Shown here in pieces: positions 35,519-45,417 of a stretch of 64,000 nucleotides of DNA. The DNA lies in contig NZ_CP012543.1 of the NCBI RefSeq assembly GCF_004803795.1, positions 1,240,001-1,304,000 on the forward strand. The letters are read 5' to 3'. Both the position numbers and the translations under genes were made by a program. The first letter of the stretch is position 1. Each line of letters starts with the position of its first letter. The notes below the pieces were generated by a model. The model worked only from the letters and a program-made list of their open reading frames with translations. It had not been told where the DNA came from and did not search any database. This stretch comes from Campylobacter rectus. Its GTDB lineage: Bacteria > Campylobacterota > Campylobacteria > Campylobacterales > Campylobacteraceae.

Positions 35519-36025
35519 ATGAACGAGAATAAGGAATATTTCGTAAAAGAAGATGACTTTATCGTCTCGAAAACCGATGTAAAGGGCAAGATAACCTATT
35601 GCAATCAGCCGTTTTTAGAAATCGTCGGCGCGACGCAAGAGCAGCTCTTGTTTAAGCCGCACGACATTATCAGGCACCCGGATATGCCGCGCATCGTGTT
35701 TAAGCTGCTGTGGGATCGCATCAAGGCAAAGCAGGAAGTTTTCGCATTCGTCAAAAACAGAAGCTTTGACGGCGGCTTTTACTGGGTATTTGCTAACGTC
35801 ACGGCGTCGCTGGACGCTAAAGGCGAGATCATCGGCTATCACTCCGTCCGCCGCAAGCCAAACGCAGACGGAGTCAAATTTATCGAAGGAGTGTATAAAC
35901 AGCTGCTTGATGCTGAAAAAAGCGGCGGCATGAAGGCTTCGGGCAAGCTGCTGGAGCAAATTTTAGCAGACGCCGGTATGAGCTACGACGAACTAGTGCA
36001 CAAACTGCAGCGAGGACAGCTATGA
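35519..36025 (+). CDS. Cytoplasmic PAS-domain protein (Aer/CetB-like)
   Basis: This codes for 168 residues with no membrane helix. The PAS domain (about 8-115) has DFIVSKTDVKGKITYCNQPF, FKPHDIIRHPDMPR, a helix LLWDRIKAKQ and the strand HSVRRKPNADGV, the pattern of Aer and of CetB, which bind FAD and sense redox state in energy taxis. The last 50 residues are helical and may contact a partner. It is followed at once by a gene of unknown type rather than by a chemotaxis receptor. Flavin binding is family knowledge, not visible proof. Confidence 0.85.
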   Translation: MNENKEYFVKEDDFIVSKTDVKGKITYCNQPFLEIVGATQEQLLFKPHDIIRHPDMPRIVFKLLWDRIKAKQEVFAFVKNRSFDGGFYWVFANVTASLDAKGEIIGYHSVRRKPNADGVKFIEGVYKQLLDAEKSGGMKASGKLLEQILADAGMSYDELVHKLQRGQL

Positions 36026-36738
36026 GGCAGCATCCTATCTCCGGCGATATAAATAGGCTAAAAAACGAGCTTAGCGAGCTTGAGAAAATGGGTATAAAGC
36101 TGGAGGCGGCGATCATGAATGCAGCGCAGTTTAGCGCTCTGGCAAGCTCTATAAAGGGCGTCGAGCAAAAAGTCAGCGAGTATTTTTCCGCCGTTTGCGA
36201 CGGCAAGGAGTATTATGCCAACATCAGCGCCTATTTGTCGCAGGTACTTCAAACGATATCGATAAAAAGCGAAAAGAAAGGCATCAGTCTGAGGGCAAAC
36301 CTCAAGCTACAGGTCGCCGCGAAAAATATCAAAGATATAACCGAGCTCCTGCAAGCTCAAAGCGCCATAATGCAAAAATACAAAAGACGAAGCCTCTTTA
36401 ATAAAGACGCGAGTCGTCTGCGCGCCGTAAAGACGCAGCTAGCCGAGCTCCTCAAAGCGCAAGCAAGGCTGGATAAGATACTAAAAACGCAAGCCAGCGT
36501 AATCTCAAATGTGATTTTGGGCGAGTTTAAGATAATGTATAAATTTTTTCTATACGCCGTTTTCATCGCCAAAAAAAGGGACGACCAGCTACTTTTGGCC
36601 GAAATAATCAGCGTCTGCGACAAGATCGCGGCGATGATAGAGCCTGTATTTGGCGGCCAAAGCCTAAAAACAGACGAACTTATCTATTATTACCTGGTTT
36701 ATGAGCTAAGGGGATTTAAGGCGAATTTTATAGATTAA
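36022..36738 (+). CDS. All-helical protein coupled to the PAS gene
   Basis: This codes for 238 residues; its ATG overlaps the PAS gene stop (ATGA), so the two are made in fixed ratio. It is entirely helical, Lys/Ala/Leu-rich, with coiled-coil segments (RLKNELSELEKMGIKLEAA, QTISIKSEKKGISLRANL, LRAVKTQLAELLKAQARLD). There is no signal peptide. I do not recognise a family. The C-terminal part (FLYAVFIAKKRDDQLLLAEI) may be a dimer or receptor interface. Together with the PAS protein it could be a two-piece cytoplasmic sensor whose output is not evident. Confidence 0.75.
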   Translation: MRQHPISGDINRLKNELSELEKMGIKLEAAIMNAAQFSALASSIKGVEQKVSEYFSAVCDGKEYYANISAYLSQVLQTISIKSEKKGISLRANLKLQVAAKNIKDITELLQAQSAIMQKYKRRSLFNKDASRLRAVKTQLAELLKAQARLDKILKTQASVISNVILGEFKIMYKFFLYAVFIAKKRDDQLLLAEIISVCDKIAAMIEPVFGGQSLKTDELIYYYLVYELRGFKANFID

Positions 36739-37249
36739 TCCTCTTTTTTTTCGTGTCGATTTGGTTTTTGCCGCATCGACCGGAAAGACATTATAAATTT
36801 TACGCTTCAAGACAAATTTAGCAGCGCTTGTAGTCCTAAGTGACGAAACGAGCCGTAAAATCGGTGCGAGATTTAATTTCGGACGCACGCGCTGCGCGCA
36901 GCATCGGCAAAACCGGATGTCGTTAGTCAAAAGGCTTTTTTGGAAATGTATGCTGATTTTGTTGCGATTTTTAAAATTTAAAGACTAAAATTTAGTTCGA
37001 TTTAGAAATTTGACACGTTTGAAACGGCGATAAATTTTATATGGATTACGCACTCTTTATAAATTTACAATTTTTTAAGATTTGCCGAATTTAACGTCGA
37101 TTCGCAAAAGCGGCTAAATGCTAAAAAGTTCAAATTACCGTATTTTGCAGTCCGGACCAATCCGCTTTTATCCGCCTTAAAAATTTAAAGCTTCAAAGCA
37201 TTCAAATTTTAAAAATATCATAAAATTTAACTTCCGACATCCAGAAAAT
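36739..37249. other. Gene-free interval between convergent 36022-36738 and murG
   Basis: AAATTT-rich DNA with no ribosome sites, promoters or stable terminators that I can support, apart from a local GCTGCGCGCAGC palindrome near 36890. Confidence 0.5.
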
Positions 37250-38410
37250 TTAAATATTTTTTAAAATTTCATCCGCGATTTTTCTAGCGCCGTCATTATC
37301 TATCTGTTTAGCAAGTTTGCTTGAAATTTGCTTTAAATCCATCTCGTTTATCAAATTTAACATCTCATCCGCATCCACTTCGCCGTCTTTTTGGAAGCAA
37401 AATTCGGCCAAATTTTGATCCACGAGAAATTTCGCGTTAAAAACCTGATGATCGTTTGCGGCGTAAGGATAAGGCACGAAAACGCTAGGCAGCGCATTTG
37501 CCGTGAGCTCCCACAGTGTGCCCGCCCCTGCGCGGCTCACCGCCAGATCGGCGCGGTTCATCTTAAGCTCTATTTTAGGATCAAAGTCGAAAAGTTCGAG
37601 CTCATCGCCGCCGATACCCAGCTTTTTATACTCCTTACGCAAGCTCTCAAGCGCGTTTTTGCCGCATTGATGGATGATTTTTACGCCTTTTTGCGTTAGA
37701 GTCGGAACTAGTTTTAAAGCTAGCGAATTTATCGCCGCCGCACCCTGAGAACCGCCCAAAAATATCACTGTTTTTAGCTCGCTGCGAAGTCTCGCCGTCT
37801 TAAAAAATCTCTCCGCTACGGGATAGCTAAAAACAGGCTTAAAATACGAGCTAAAAAAGCCCTTTGCAAGCGGTTTTAAAAGCTTATTTAAGCTACCTAT
37901 CACCGCGTTTTGCTCGTGGATAAAAAGCGGCGTGCGCGAGATGATCGCCGCAAAGGCCGCGGGCGCCGCGCTATATCCGCCCACGCTAACGACGGCCTTT
38001 ACGCCGCGAGCCTTAAAAATTACGCGGCATTTGAGCGCTAAATTTAGGATATTAAAAAGTGAAAAAAGCTTGCCAAGCCCTTTTTTATCGACCACGCCGC
38101 TGCTCGGTAGGAAAAATTTCTCGCTAAATGCGTCGTCGTTTTCAAACCACATCTTGTCCTGTCCGCCGCTAGAGCCCACAAATATCGTCTTGCATCCGCG
38201 CGAGACCAGCTCCTCATTTAGCGCTTTTGCGACGGCCAGATGTCCGCCCGTGCCTCCGCCGCAGATGATTATTGAGCCGTTTTCGGAGTCATTGCGGGTA
38301 CCGCTTTGCAGATCGATTTGAGCTTCGTTTCGAGCCTTGCCGTTAGTCAAATTTGACGACGAAATTTCAGCCGAATTTCGCTTGTCGCCTTGTAAATTTT
38401 TAGGTGTCAA
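37250..38410 (-). CDS. murG: UDP-GlcNAc:lipid I transferase MurG
   Basis: MurG adds GlcNAc to lipid I on the inner face of the membrane, giving lipid II. The GT-B fold is clear: glycine loop IIICGGGTGGHLAVAKAL, the second loop IFLGGSQGAAAIN, and the UDP-GlcNAc site VSRAGAGTLWELTA with PYPYAANDHQ. The product is 386 residues, longer than usual because about 45 polar residues (NSAEISSSNLTNGKARN) precede the first strand. The TTG start is supported by an excellent AAGGAG. No later start has a comparable site, so the extension seems real. It lies downstream of ftsW. Confidence 0.95.
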   Translation of the reverse strand: MTPKNLQGDKRNSAEISSSNLTNGKARNEAQIDLQSGTRNDSENGSIIICGGGTGGHLAVAKALNEELVSRGCKTIFVGSSGGQDKMWFENDDAFSEKFFLPSSGVVDKKGLGKLFSLFNILNLALKCRVIFKARGVKAVVSVGGYSAAPAAFAAIISRTPLFIHEQNAVIGSLNKLLKPLAKGFFSSYFKPVFSYPVAERFFKTARLRSELKTVIFLGGSQGAAAINSLALKLVPTLTQKGVKIIHQCGKNALESLRKEYKKLGIGGDELELFDFDPKIELKMNRADLAVSRAGAGTLWELTANALPSVFVPYPYAANDHQVFNAKFLVDQNLAEFCFQKDGEVDADEMLNLINEMDLKQISSKLAKQIDNDGARKIADEILKNI

Positions 38411-38554
38411 ATTTTACTCCTTGCAGTTTAAATTATAAGCGCTCGAAATTTAGCTTTAAATTTTACGTCCGTTTCGGGCAGAATCCAAGGCAAGCAAATT
38501 TCGCCGTAAAGGCCGCTTTTACGCCTTGCAAGCCCAAATTTCGCCTCGTTAAAA

Positions 38555-39721
38555 CTAAGCTTGATCTTTTACTTTTTTACTCACCATCAGCACCATGCCG
38601 ATACCTATGCAAAGCGCCAAAATAGAGCTGCCGCCGTAGCTCAGAAACGGTACCGCGATGCCTTTAATGGGCGTGATCGAGGTGATGCCGTAGGAGTTCA
38701 TCAGAAACGAAAACGATATAAGAAGCCCGATGCCCAGAGTAAATAGATGATAGACCTTGTTTTCGCTCCTTGAGGAGACGCGAAAGATGCGAAAAAGCAA
38801 AAACAAAATGAGCATAGTGATGATAAATATCCCAAGCACCCCGATCTCCTCGGCTATGCCGGCAAGCACGAAGTCCGTATGCACTTCGCTCAAAAAGCCG
38901 AGCTTAAACACGCCGGCTCCCAATCCCTCGCCGAAAAATCCGCCGTGCTTTATCGCATTTAGCGAGTGCGAGATCTGGTAGGGCTCCGGCACGCCCTCGA
39001 CGCGTATCGCTTCCGCTATGCTTTCGGGGATGAGCGAGGTGACCATATTTTGCACGGTGCCCCACCATGATTTTATGCGTAAGATTCGGTGCTCGGAGGT
39101 AAAAATGGCTACAAAAGCGATCAAAGACGCAGCCACCATACCGATGATAAAAAGCCGCTTGCTCGTGCCGGCAAAAAGCATCATCACGATAAGCGTAAGC
39201 GCTAAAATGACGACTTGGCCGAGGTCGTTTTGAAGGATGGCGATGAGATAAACGGCTATCAAAAACAAAAACATATAGGGCAAAATAAGCTTAAATTCTT
39301 CTTTCAGGCTCTTTTTGCTCCCGTCGATCTTGCGCGCGAAACTCCATGCTAAAAAATAAACGAAGCCGATCTTAAAAAACTCCACAGGCGCTAGAGAAAA
39401 GCCGGGCAAGCGTATCCAGCGCTTGGCTCCGCCCGCATCGGTAACCAGCGAGCTGGGCAGCGCATGCATAATCCCCATCGCGATAGCGCAAAAGCCAAAC
39501 AGGCAAAATCCGATCCAGACCATTGATTTATCCGGGTCCAAGCGCGAGATGCCCCACATCAAAAATATCCCGACGACGCCCACAATGAGCTGCCTGATGA
39601 AAAAATGATAAGGCTCGTAGTTAAAGAAAAGCACGGTAAAAACGGGCAAGGAGAGCGAAAAAACCACGCCGATAGCTATCAGCGCAACGCAAGAGTAAAA
39701 TATCCACTTATCCGCCTGCAT
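38555..39721 (-). CDS. ftsW: Lipid II polymerase of the division septum
   Basis: FtsW is a SEDS glycosyltransferase that polymerises septal peptidoglycan. The 388 residues have about ten membrane helices, beginning IFYSCVALIAIGVVFSLSLPVF. Family motifs include GGAKRWIRLPGFSLAPVEFFKI, QNDLGQVVI, EGVPEPYQISHSLNAIKHGGFFGEGLG and the end motif VPFLSYGGSSILAL. Next to murG on the same strand, it matches the division/wall role. Confidence 0.95.
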   Translation of the reverse strand: MQADKWIFYSCVALIAIGVVFSLSLPVFTVLFFNYEPYHFFIRQLIVGVVGIFLMWGISRLDPDKSMVWIGFCLFGFCAIAMGIMHALPSSLVTDAGGAKRWIRLPGFSLAPVEFFKIGFVYFLAWSFARKIDGSKKSLKEEFKLILPYMFLFLIAVYLIAILQNDLGQVVILALTLIVMMLFAGTSKRLFIIGMVAASLIAFVAIFTSEHRILRIKSWWGTVQNMVTSLIPESIAEAIRVEGVPEPYQISHSLNAIKHGGFFGEGLGAGVFKLGFLSEVHTDFVLAGIAEEIGVLGIFIITMLILFLLFRIFRVSSRSENKVYHLFTLGIGLLISFSFLMNSYGITSITPIKGIAVPFLSYGGSSILALCIGIGMVLMVSKKVKDQA

Positions 39722-40304
39722 TTTTCCTTCCCCGAGTTAAATTAAGGGCTGATTTTACTCAACTATGACTTACAAAGATGTTAATCTTTAAATTTAAGCC
39801 TAAAAATTCGAGCTTAAATTTAGCGCCTCGTCTTGCCTTCGTCGGCTTAAATTTAACGAAGCTCAAATTTAAGCCGCGCAAGCCCAAAAATAGACATAAT
39901 TTTTTAAATTTAAATAATATTGTGGATAAATTGCATTTAATCAAATACAAATTTAAAATTTTCGTCGCCATACGTGAGGCTTTGCCTTGCGCTCGCACTC
40001 TCTTTGGGGGCTGCGCGCAGAGCGTAATTCAAATCCCTTCCCTCTTGATAAATTTTATACGCAAGGAATTAACCGCGCGACGCCAAATTTAACAAAGCCG
40101 AATTCGGCATTTTCGCGGTGCGGGTCGGGGTGCGTCAAATTTTAAAATTTAAATACCGCATTTTCAAATTTAAGCCAATTTATATCGGTGGCAAATTTAA
40201 CTTCACGCTCACAAAGCAAAACAAACCCGCCTTCCTCGCCTGCTCGATTTTCTATAACTTTAAGCCCGTTTGGGTATAATCAAACCTTTTAACGCGAGGA
40301 AAAT
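39722..40304. other. Intergenic region between ftsW and the divergent helicase gene
   Basis: Several AAATTTAAGC/GCTTAAATTT pairs at 39790-39880 could form hairpins. No gene is supported. TATAAT at 40275-40280 (TTTGGGTATAATC) with GAGGAAA before the next ATG is the helicase promoter and ribosome site. GCGGTGCGGGTCGGGG near 40110 recalls the GAGATGCGGGTCTCGG ends of the 9-kb repeats. Confidence 0.55.
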
Positions 40305-42338
40305 ATGCCCCTTTCAAAACTAAATCAAGAACAATACGCCGCCGCGACCGCTCCAGCAGGGCACAATCTAGTCATAGCAAGTGCCGGCACCGGCAAAACC
40401 AGCACCATCGTCGCGCGCATCGCTCATCTGCTAAATTTAGGCGTAAAGCCGGAAAAAATCCTGCTGCTAACCTTCACCAACAAGGCTGCGGCCGAGATGA
40501 TCGAGCGATTAAACCGACATTTTGATAAAAAAATCACCTCGCGCATCACGGCGGGCACCTTTCACTCGGTTTCTTATTCGCTGCTTAAATTTCTAGAAAA
40601 ACCCGTCACGCTAAAGCAGCCAAGCGAGCTAAAAACACTGCTAAAATCGCTCGTCGAGAGGCGTAAATTTAACCACCTAAGCGACGTTAAGCCCTACGGC
40701 GGCGCCTATCTTTACGACGCGTATTCGCTATTTCAAAATTTAGCCCTAAAGCAGACGTTTGGCGAATGGCTAAAAGAGCGAAGCGACGAGCAAGGCGTCT
40801 ACGCCGAGATTTACGAGGACGTTTTGCGCGAATTTGAGGAGGAAAAGAGCAAATTCGACTACGCGGATTTTAACGACTTGCTTATCAAAATGCGTAACGA
40901 ACTGAAAAGAGGCGCGCCGCTAAAATTTGAGGAAATTTTAGTCGACGAGTATCAGGACACAAACTCGCTGCAAGGCTCGCTAATCAGCGCTTTTGAGACG
41001 AAAAGCCTTTTTTGCGTCGGGGATTTTGACCAGAGCATTTATGCCTTTAACGGCGCAAACATCGAGATCATCGGCTCGTTTAAGGATCGCTTCGCAGACG
41101 CCAAAATCTATGCGCTAAACATCAACTACCGCAGCAGCTCCGCCATCCTAGCCCTTGCCAACAAAGTCATCGCAAACAACCCGCGCCTTTACGAAAAAAA
41201 GCTAGTTGTCGGCCGCGAGGGTAAATTTACCTTGCCAAAGCTGCTGGTTTATAACGAGCTTTTCGACCAGTACGCAAACATCGCGCAGATCATCGCCGTC
41301 AGCAAATACAAAAAAGAAAACATCGCCATCATCTTTCGCAACAACTCAAGCGCCGACGGCCTAGAAGTCGCGCTGCGAGAGCTTGGTATCGGCTCCAAGC
41401 GAAAGGGCGGCGTGAGCTTTTTTGAAAGCCGCGAGGTGCGCGCCGCGATGGATTTGCTAGGCATCCTCATCAACCCAAAGGACATCATGGCGTTTATCCA
41501 CGTGTGCGAATACGCAAAAGGCGTGGGTGCGGCGCTTAGCAAGGAGATTTTCGAGGTGCTAAGCAAGGTCGGACACGGCGACGTCGTGCGCGGATTTTTG
41601 CAGCCCGATGATGGCGTGGAGGCCTTTGCTAAAAAGACCAAAAACTACCAGCTAGGGCTTTTTGACGAGCTTGACGAGGTCGGGGAAAAGTCGCGATTTG
41701 CTAAATTTAACTTTAGCGAGAAATTTTTCGCGCATCCCGTGCTAAAAATGCAAAAACTAAGCGAGAGCGGCGGGCAGTTTTTGTATGAAATTTATAATTT
41801 CTTAAACGCCGCCAAACGCCACTCGCGCCCGACCTCGCTGATAGAAGATCTCAAAAATAGCAAAATTTACGCCCTCATCGCGGATAGTCTCGCGACCAAA
41901 CGCGCCACGCAAAAAAACGGAAATGTGGACGAAACGCTAAAAAAAGAGGCCCTGGAGCGCATCGCGGGCAAGCTAGAGGTGCTGGGCGAACTAGCCAAAA
42001 ACTACTCGGAGGCGGAGAAATTTTATAACTTTATCACGCTGGGCAGCAGCGAGATGAGCAGCGGCGAAGGGGTAAATCTACTAAGCGTGCACGCCTCAAA
42101 GGGGCTTGAGTTTGACCTCGTTTTCGTAGTCGATCTCGCGCAAAATCGCTTCCCGAACCTCAAACTAATGAGCATGGGCGGCTCGCTCGAGGAGGAGCGG
42201 CGGCTCTTTTACGTCGCGGTTACGAGGGCGCGCGACGAGCTGATTTTAAGCTACGCCAAATACGACAAAATCAAAAAGATAAACTACCAGCCCAGCCAGT
42301 TTTTGATAGAGGCCGGGATGGCGAGCGCCGGGATTTAA
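40305..42338 (+). CDS. uvrD: UvrD/PcrA-family 3'-5' DNA helicase
   Basis: The 677 residues carry all superfamily 1 motifs. A Q-motif-like LNQEQYAAATAP comes first, then motif I ASAGTGKTSTI, Ia LLTFTNKAAAEMIERL, II ILVDEYQDTN, III GDFDQSIYAFNGA, IV INYRSS, V VNLLSVHASKGLEFD and VI RRLFYVAVTRARDEL. It unwinds DNA in repair and displaces bound proteins. A short insert (KKTKNYQLGLFDELDEV) resembles a QLGLFDEL-type clamp-binding motif. It is a single-gene unit with its own promoter. Confidence 0.93.
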   Translation: MPLSKLNQEQYAAATAPAGHNLVIASAGTGKTSTIVARIAHLLNLGVKPEKILLLTFTNKAAAEMIERLNRHFDKKITSRITAGTFHSVSYSLLKFLEKPVTLKQPSELKTLLKSLVERRKFNHLSDVKPYGGAYLYDAYSLFQNLALKQTFGEWLKERSDEQGVYAEIYEDVLREFEEEKSKFDYADFNDLLIKMRNELKRGAPLKFEEILVDEYQDTNSLQGSLISAFETKSLFCVGDFDQSIYAFNGANIEIIGSFKDRFADAKIYALNINYRSSSAILALANKVIANNPRLYEKKLVVGREGKFTLPKLLVYNELFDQYANIAQIIAVSKYKKENIAIIFRNNSSADGLEVALRELGIGSKRKGGVSFFESREVRAAMDLLGILINPKDIMAFIHVCEYAKGVGAALSKEIFEVLSKVGHGDVVRGFLQPDDGVEAFAKKTKNYQLGLFDELDEVGEKSRFAKFNFSEKFFAHPVLKMQKLSESGGQFLYEIYNFLNAAKRHSRPTSLIEDLKNSKIYALIADSLATKRATQKNGNVDETLKKEALERIAGKLEVLGELAKNYSEAEKFYNFITLGSSEMSSGEGVNLLSVHASKGLEFDLVFVVDLAQNRFPNLKLMSMGGSLEEERRLFYVAVTRARDELILSYAKYDKIKKINYQPSQFLIEAGMASAGI

Positions 42339-42533
42339 ATTTGACGACAAAATCGCCAAATTTGACCGATGTAAAATTTGAAGTCGTTTAAATTTAGCCG
42401 CCCTATTTTATCTTTCATCTGTCGCTGTTGGCGCTTGGTATAACCCGCACCTTGAAAATGCTAAATTTAACTAAACTTCAGATTTGAAGGCGTATTCTTC
42501 AAATTTTTGAAAGCGTCAAATTTAGTATAGCTT

Positions 42534-43064
42534 TCAGGGCAAATTTATATCAAATTTTGACGCCGTAAATTTAAGTAAATTTGACGAAGCAAGGCAAAAA
42601 CAAGCCAAGCTTCCCAACACCTCATAAAAAGTCAGTAGCGTACCGTGCGACGTGCAGGCCGCATATCCGATAAAAAATCGATTTTTCAGCCATTTGTATC
42701 TCGCGTCGTAGGTTTCAAATCTCGGCACCGTGACGAAATACCTGCCGCCCTCGTTCGACTTTTTTGATGATACCTGCGTTTTTGACGTAGATTGTGGCGC
42801 CGTCACCCTACCGTAGAGCGTATTTAGCGACGATATTTTTAAAACCGTCTTTATTTTGCTTTCGGATATAGACTCCGTGAGGCATCGCCTTGCCCGTATT
42901 TACCGCCGACTCCGACAAAAGGCACGAATATTCTTAAATGTGCTTATGTTTTGATGTTAAAGGACTCGGGCACGAAAGCATCGTTTTACGCGGTCTTTGG
43001 CGGATGCCAGAAGTATCGCGACGAACACCGCAAAGGCCGCAGCAAGTGTAAATTTGATCGCCAC
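42534..43064 (-). pseudogene. Decayed exported DUF3237 protein
   Basis: On the minus strand a GTG at 43064 after GGAGTTTATAA starts a fine signal peptide (AIKFTLAAAFAVFVAILLASA). Downstream pieces in other frames read HGVYIRKQNKDGF, then ALR-stop-GDGATIYVKNAGI, then YFVTVPRFETYDARYKWL and NRFFIGYAACTSHGTLLTFY. The GDGA-IYV-N-G and PRFET-DPRY-WLN signatures are those of DUF3237 proteins. An in-frame TAG and at least two frameshifts break the gene; the C-terminus runs on past the family's usual end. Confidence 0.7.
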
Positions 43065-43338
43065 CTTATAAACTCCAGGAAAAACTTGTATATTTCTGTT
43101 GCATCATCGCCCGCCTATCAAAATCGCGACTGCAAAATTTATCCAAAAAATAAGCCGAAGCGATTATAGCCGAGAACAAACAGGCGAAATTTAAATCCAA
43201 AAATCAAAAACTACCCATAAAAATAATCAAATTTGCGTTTTTACGAGACTAAAAAACGGCGTCATCAAATTTAGCTCCTGCACAAACCGTCCAAAACCGC
43301 ATAAATTTAAACTAAAACTCCCGCCGTAAAGCCTACGC

Positions 43339-44775
43339 CTACATAAAGCTCGGAGCGTCGTTTGAAAAAAGGATCAGATCGCCCGCTTTGGTATTTTGCG
43401 CCAGGACTTCTTGCATTTTTGATTTATCCTTGATGACGATGACTTTTGGCCTGCTTAGGTGCTTTAGCAGTGCGACGGCGTTTAGCGAGCTTGTTAGCAT
43501 GACGATATCAAAGGTCTTGTTGATGATTTTGCTTAGCTTTTCGTTCTCCTCGTCGCTGCTCTCCATGATGCCGGGCGTCACGAGCACCTTGCGCCCCTCG
43601 TAGCCTGCGGCTAGCTCGTAGCTCGCGCTCATACCGTTAAAGTTGCCGTTAAAACCGTCGTCGATGATAATTTTACCGCCTGCATCGATACGCTCGAGTC
43701 TGTGCTCGACGTTTTTTAAGCGCGCTAGAGCTGCGGCGATCCTAGCTTCGTCTAACCCCAGATATAGCGCGGTTTTGACGCAGACGGCCAGGTTTGCGGC
43801 GTTAAATTTACCAAGCAGCGGCGAAGCAAATTCCCTCTCGCCAAGCTTAAATTTAACCCCATCCAAGCTAGCCTCCACGCCGCTTAGGTTTTTATCGTAA
43901 ATTTCTATCTTTGTGCCCTCGTTTGCCTGCATGCTGCTGTGCACGAAAGCCTTTTCTAGGCGCTTTGAGCCAAGAGCCTCAAGCTTTGTAGCGCGGATAT
44001 TTTCGAGCGTCTTAAAGTACTCGATATGCTGCGCGCCGATCTCGCCGACGATAGCGATCTGCGGGCTCAAAAACTCCGTGATCTGCGCGATGTCGCCTTT
44101 TAGGCGCGCGCCCGCCTCGGCGATATATATCTGCGTACCGGCGGCAAGCTCGTTGTTTACGTCTTGGATGAGGCCTGCTAGCGTGTTTACGCTGCGAGGG
44201 GTTTTACGGCAGGCGAAGTCATTTTTAAGCAGCTCAAATAGGAAATTTTTGATGCTGGTTTTACCAAAACTCGCCGTTATCATGATGATTTTAAGCTCGG
44301 GCATCGAGGCTAGCTTTTTGCGCGCGCTGTTTTCGTAGGCCTTAAATTTAGCCTTTTCCAGCAAAAAACTAAGCGCGAAAGAGGCCACGAGCGGCAGGAC
44401 GACGCCTAAATTTACGCGGTACTGCGTCGCGAGATAGACAGCGTAGCTAGCGATAACCGCGAGCGCTAGGATAACAAAAAATCGCTTGACTCGCGGCGTA
44501 AAAACCAGCTTTTTATCGAGTTTTTTGTGCCAAAGAGCGAGGCTCGGCACCAGCGCAAAGTAAAAATAAATCCAAAAAAATCGCTCCGCCGCATAAAAAA
44601 GCACGATCGGCACGATAAGGAAAAACACGTGCCACAGCGGCCTGGTGAAGTGAAACAGCACGCGCTCGAACTTGTAGGAAAACCACTGAAGGCAGGTGAT
44701 GAGATAAAATCCGAGCGCAAACGTAAATAAAATCTGCGTCGCGGCAAGGCCGATATTTATGAGGGTTTCGTTCAT
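43339..44775 (-). CDS. murF: UDP-MurNAc-tripeptide:D-Ala-D-Ala ligase, membrane-anchored form
   Basis: MurF completes the peptidoglycan precursor by adding D-Ala-D-Ala. The 478 residues begin with about 160 residues containing several hydrophobic helices (ILFTFALGFYLITCLQWF, WHVFFLIVPIVLFYAAERFFW, FFVILALAVIASYAVYLA), unlike the soluble enterobacterial enzyme. The Mur ligase core follows: ATP loop ITASFGKTSIKNF, YIAEAGARLKGDI, VGEIGAQHIEYF, and the C-terminal domain with RLKNVEHRLERID and IIDDGFNGNFNGM. The membrane form is, as I recall, usual in Campylobacter. It works on the product of the nearby Ddl. Confidence 0.93.
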   Translation of the reverse strand: MNETLINIGLAATQILFTFALGFYLITCLQWFSYKFERVLFHFTRPLWHVFFLIVPIVLFYAAERFFWIYFYFALVPSLALWHKKLDKKLVFTPRVKRFFVILALAVIASYAVYLATQYRVNLGVVLPLVASFALSFLLEKAKFKAYENSARKKLASMPELKIIMITASFGKTSIKNFLFELLKNDFACRKTPRSVNTLAGLIQDVNNELAAGTQIYIAEAGARLKGDIAQITEFLSPQIAIVGEIGAQHIEYFKTLENIRATKLEALGSKRLEKAFVHSSMQANEGTKIEIYDKNLSGVEASLDGVKFKLGEREFASPLLGKFNAANLAVCVKTALYLGLDEARIAAALARLKNVEHRLERIDAGGKIIIDDGFNGNFNGMSASYELAAGYEGRKVLVTPGIMESSDEENEKLSKIINKTFDIVMLTSSLNAVALLKHLSRPKVIVIKDKSKMQEVLAQNTKAGDLILFSNDAPSFM

Positions 44776-45417
44776 TTTTTCTCCTAGATTCGCTTAAGCG
44801 GGCTTTATTGCGCCGCCTTGCCAAATTTGCCTTCACGCTTTTGGTCGCTTCATCAAGCTTGGCTTTTTGTGTCTGCCGCTTTGCCGAATTTGGATTTATT
44901 CGGGCGTTTTTGTCGGCTTCTTGAGCTTGGTTACTGTTTTTAGACGCGATTTTGTAAAACCGCCCATACTTTGGTTTTGCCTAATTTCTCTTTTTAGATC
45001 TTTAATTCTTTTTAAATTTAGAGCTTTTGCGACTTGCTTTTAGCTCACACAAATTTACTTCGTTACGATGCGGACGGCTTTGATAAATTTTCTGCCAAAT
45101 TTTGACGGCTTGTAAATTTTTAAAATTTAGCCGGCCCGCTTTGTTAACGTTGCCGAATGCAAATTTATCAGCCGTGATTTTACAGATTTTGGGCTTAAAT
45201 TTAGCTCGCAAAATTTGACGCAGACTCGCAGGCTCGGCATAGATTTAACGCCAAAAACAAATTTATTCGGTCTTGCCTGCCCAGTAAGCCCACGATTGCA
45301 AAAAGTAGATTAAACTTAACCTTGCCTGCTTGCGCCCTACCCCATTTTACGCTTCTTTTATAAAGATTGCGAGCCTAAAATCACCGCGCGCAAATCCTAA
45401 ATTTACGCTAACTTAAA
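44776..45417. other. Gene-free interval between the hydrolase gene and murF
   Basis: AAATTT-rich with no open frame that carries a ribosome site or recognisable motif. It interrupts what would otherwise be a compact antitoxin-hydrolase-murF run, so murF may have its own promoter here; none is distinct. Confidence 0.5.
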
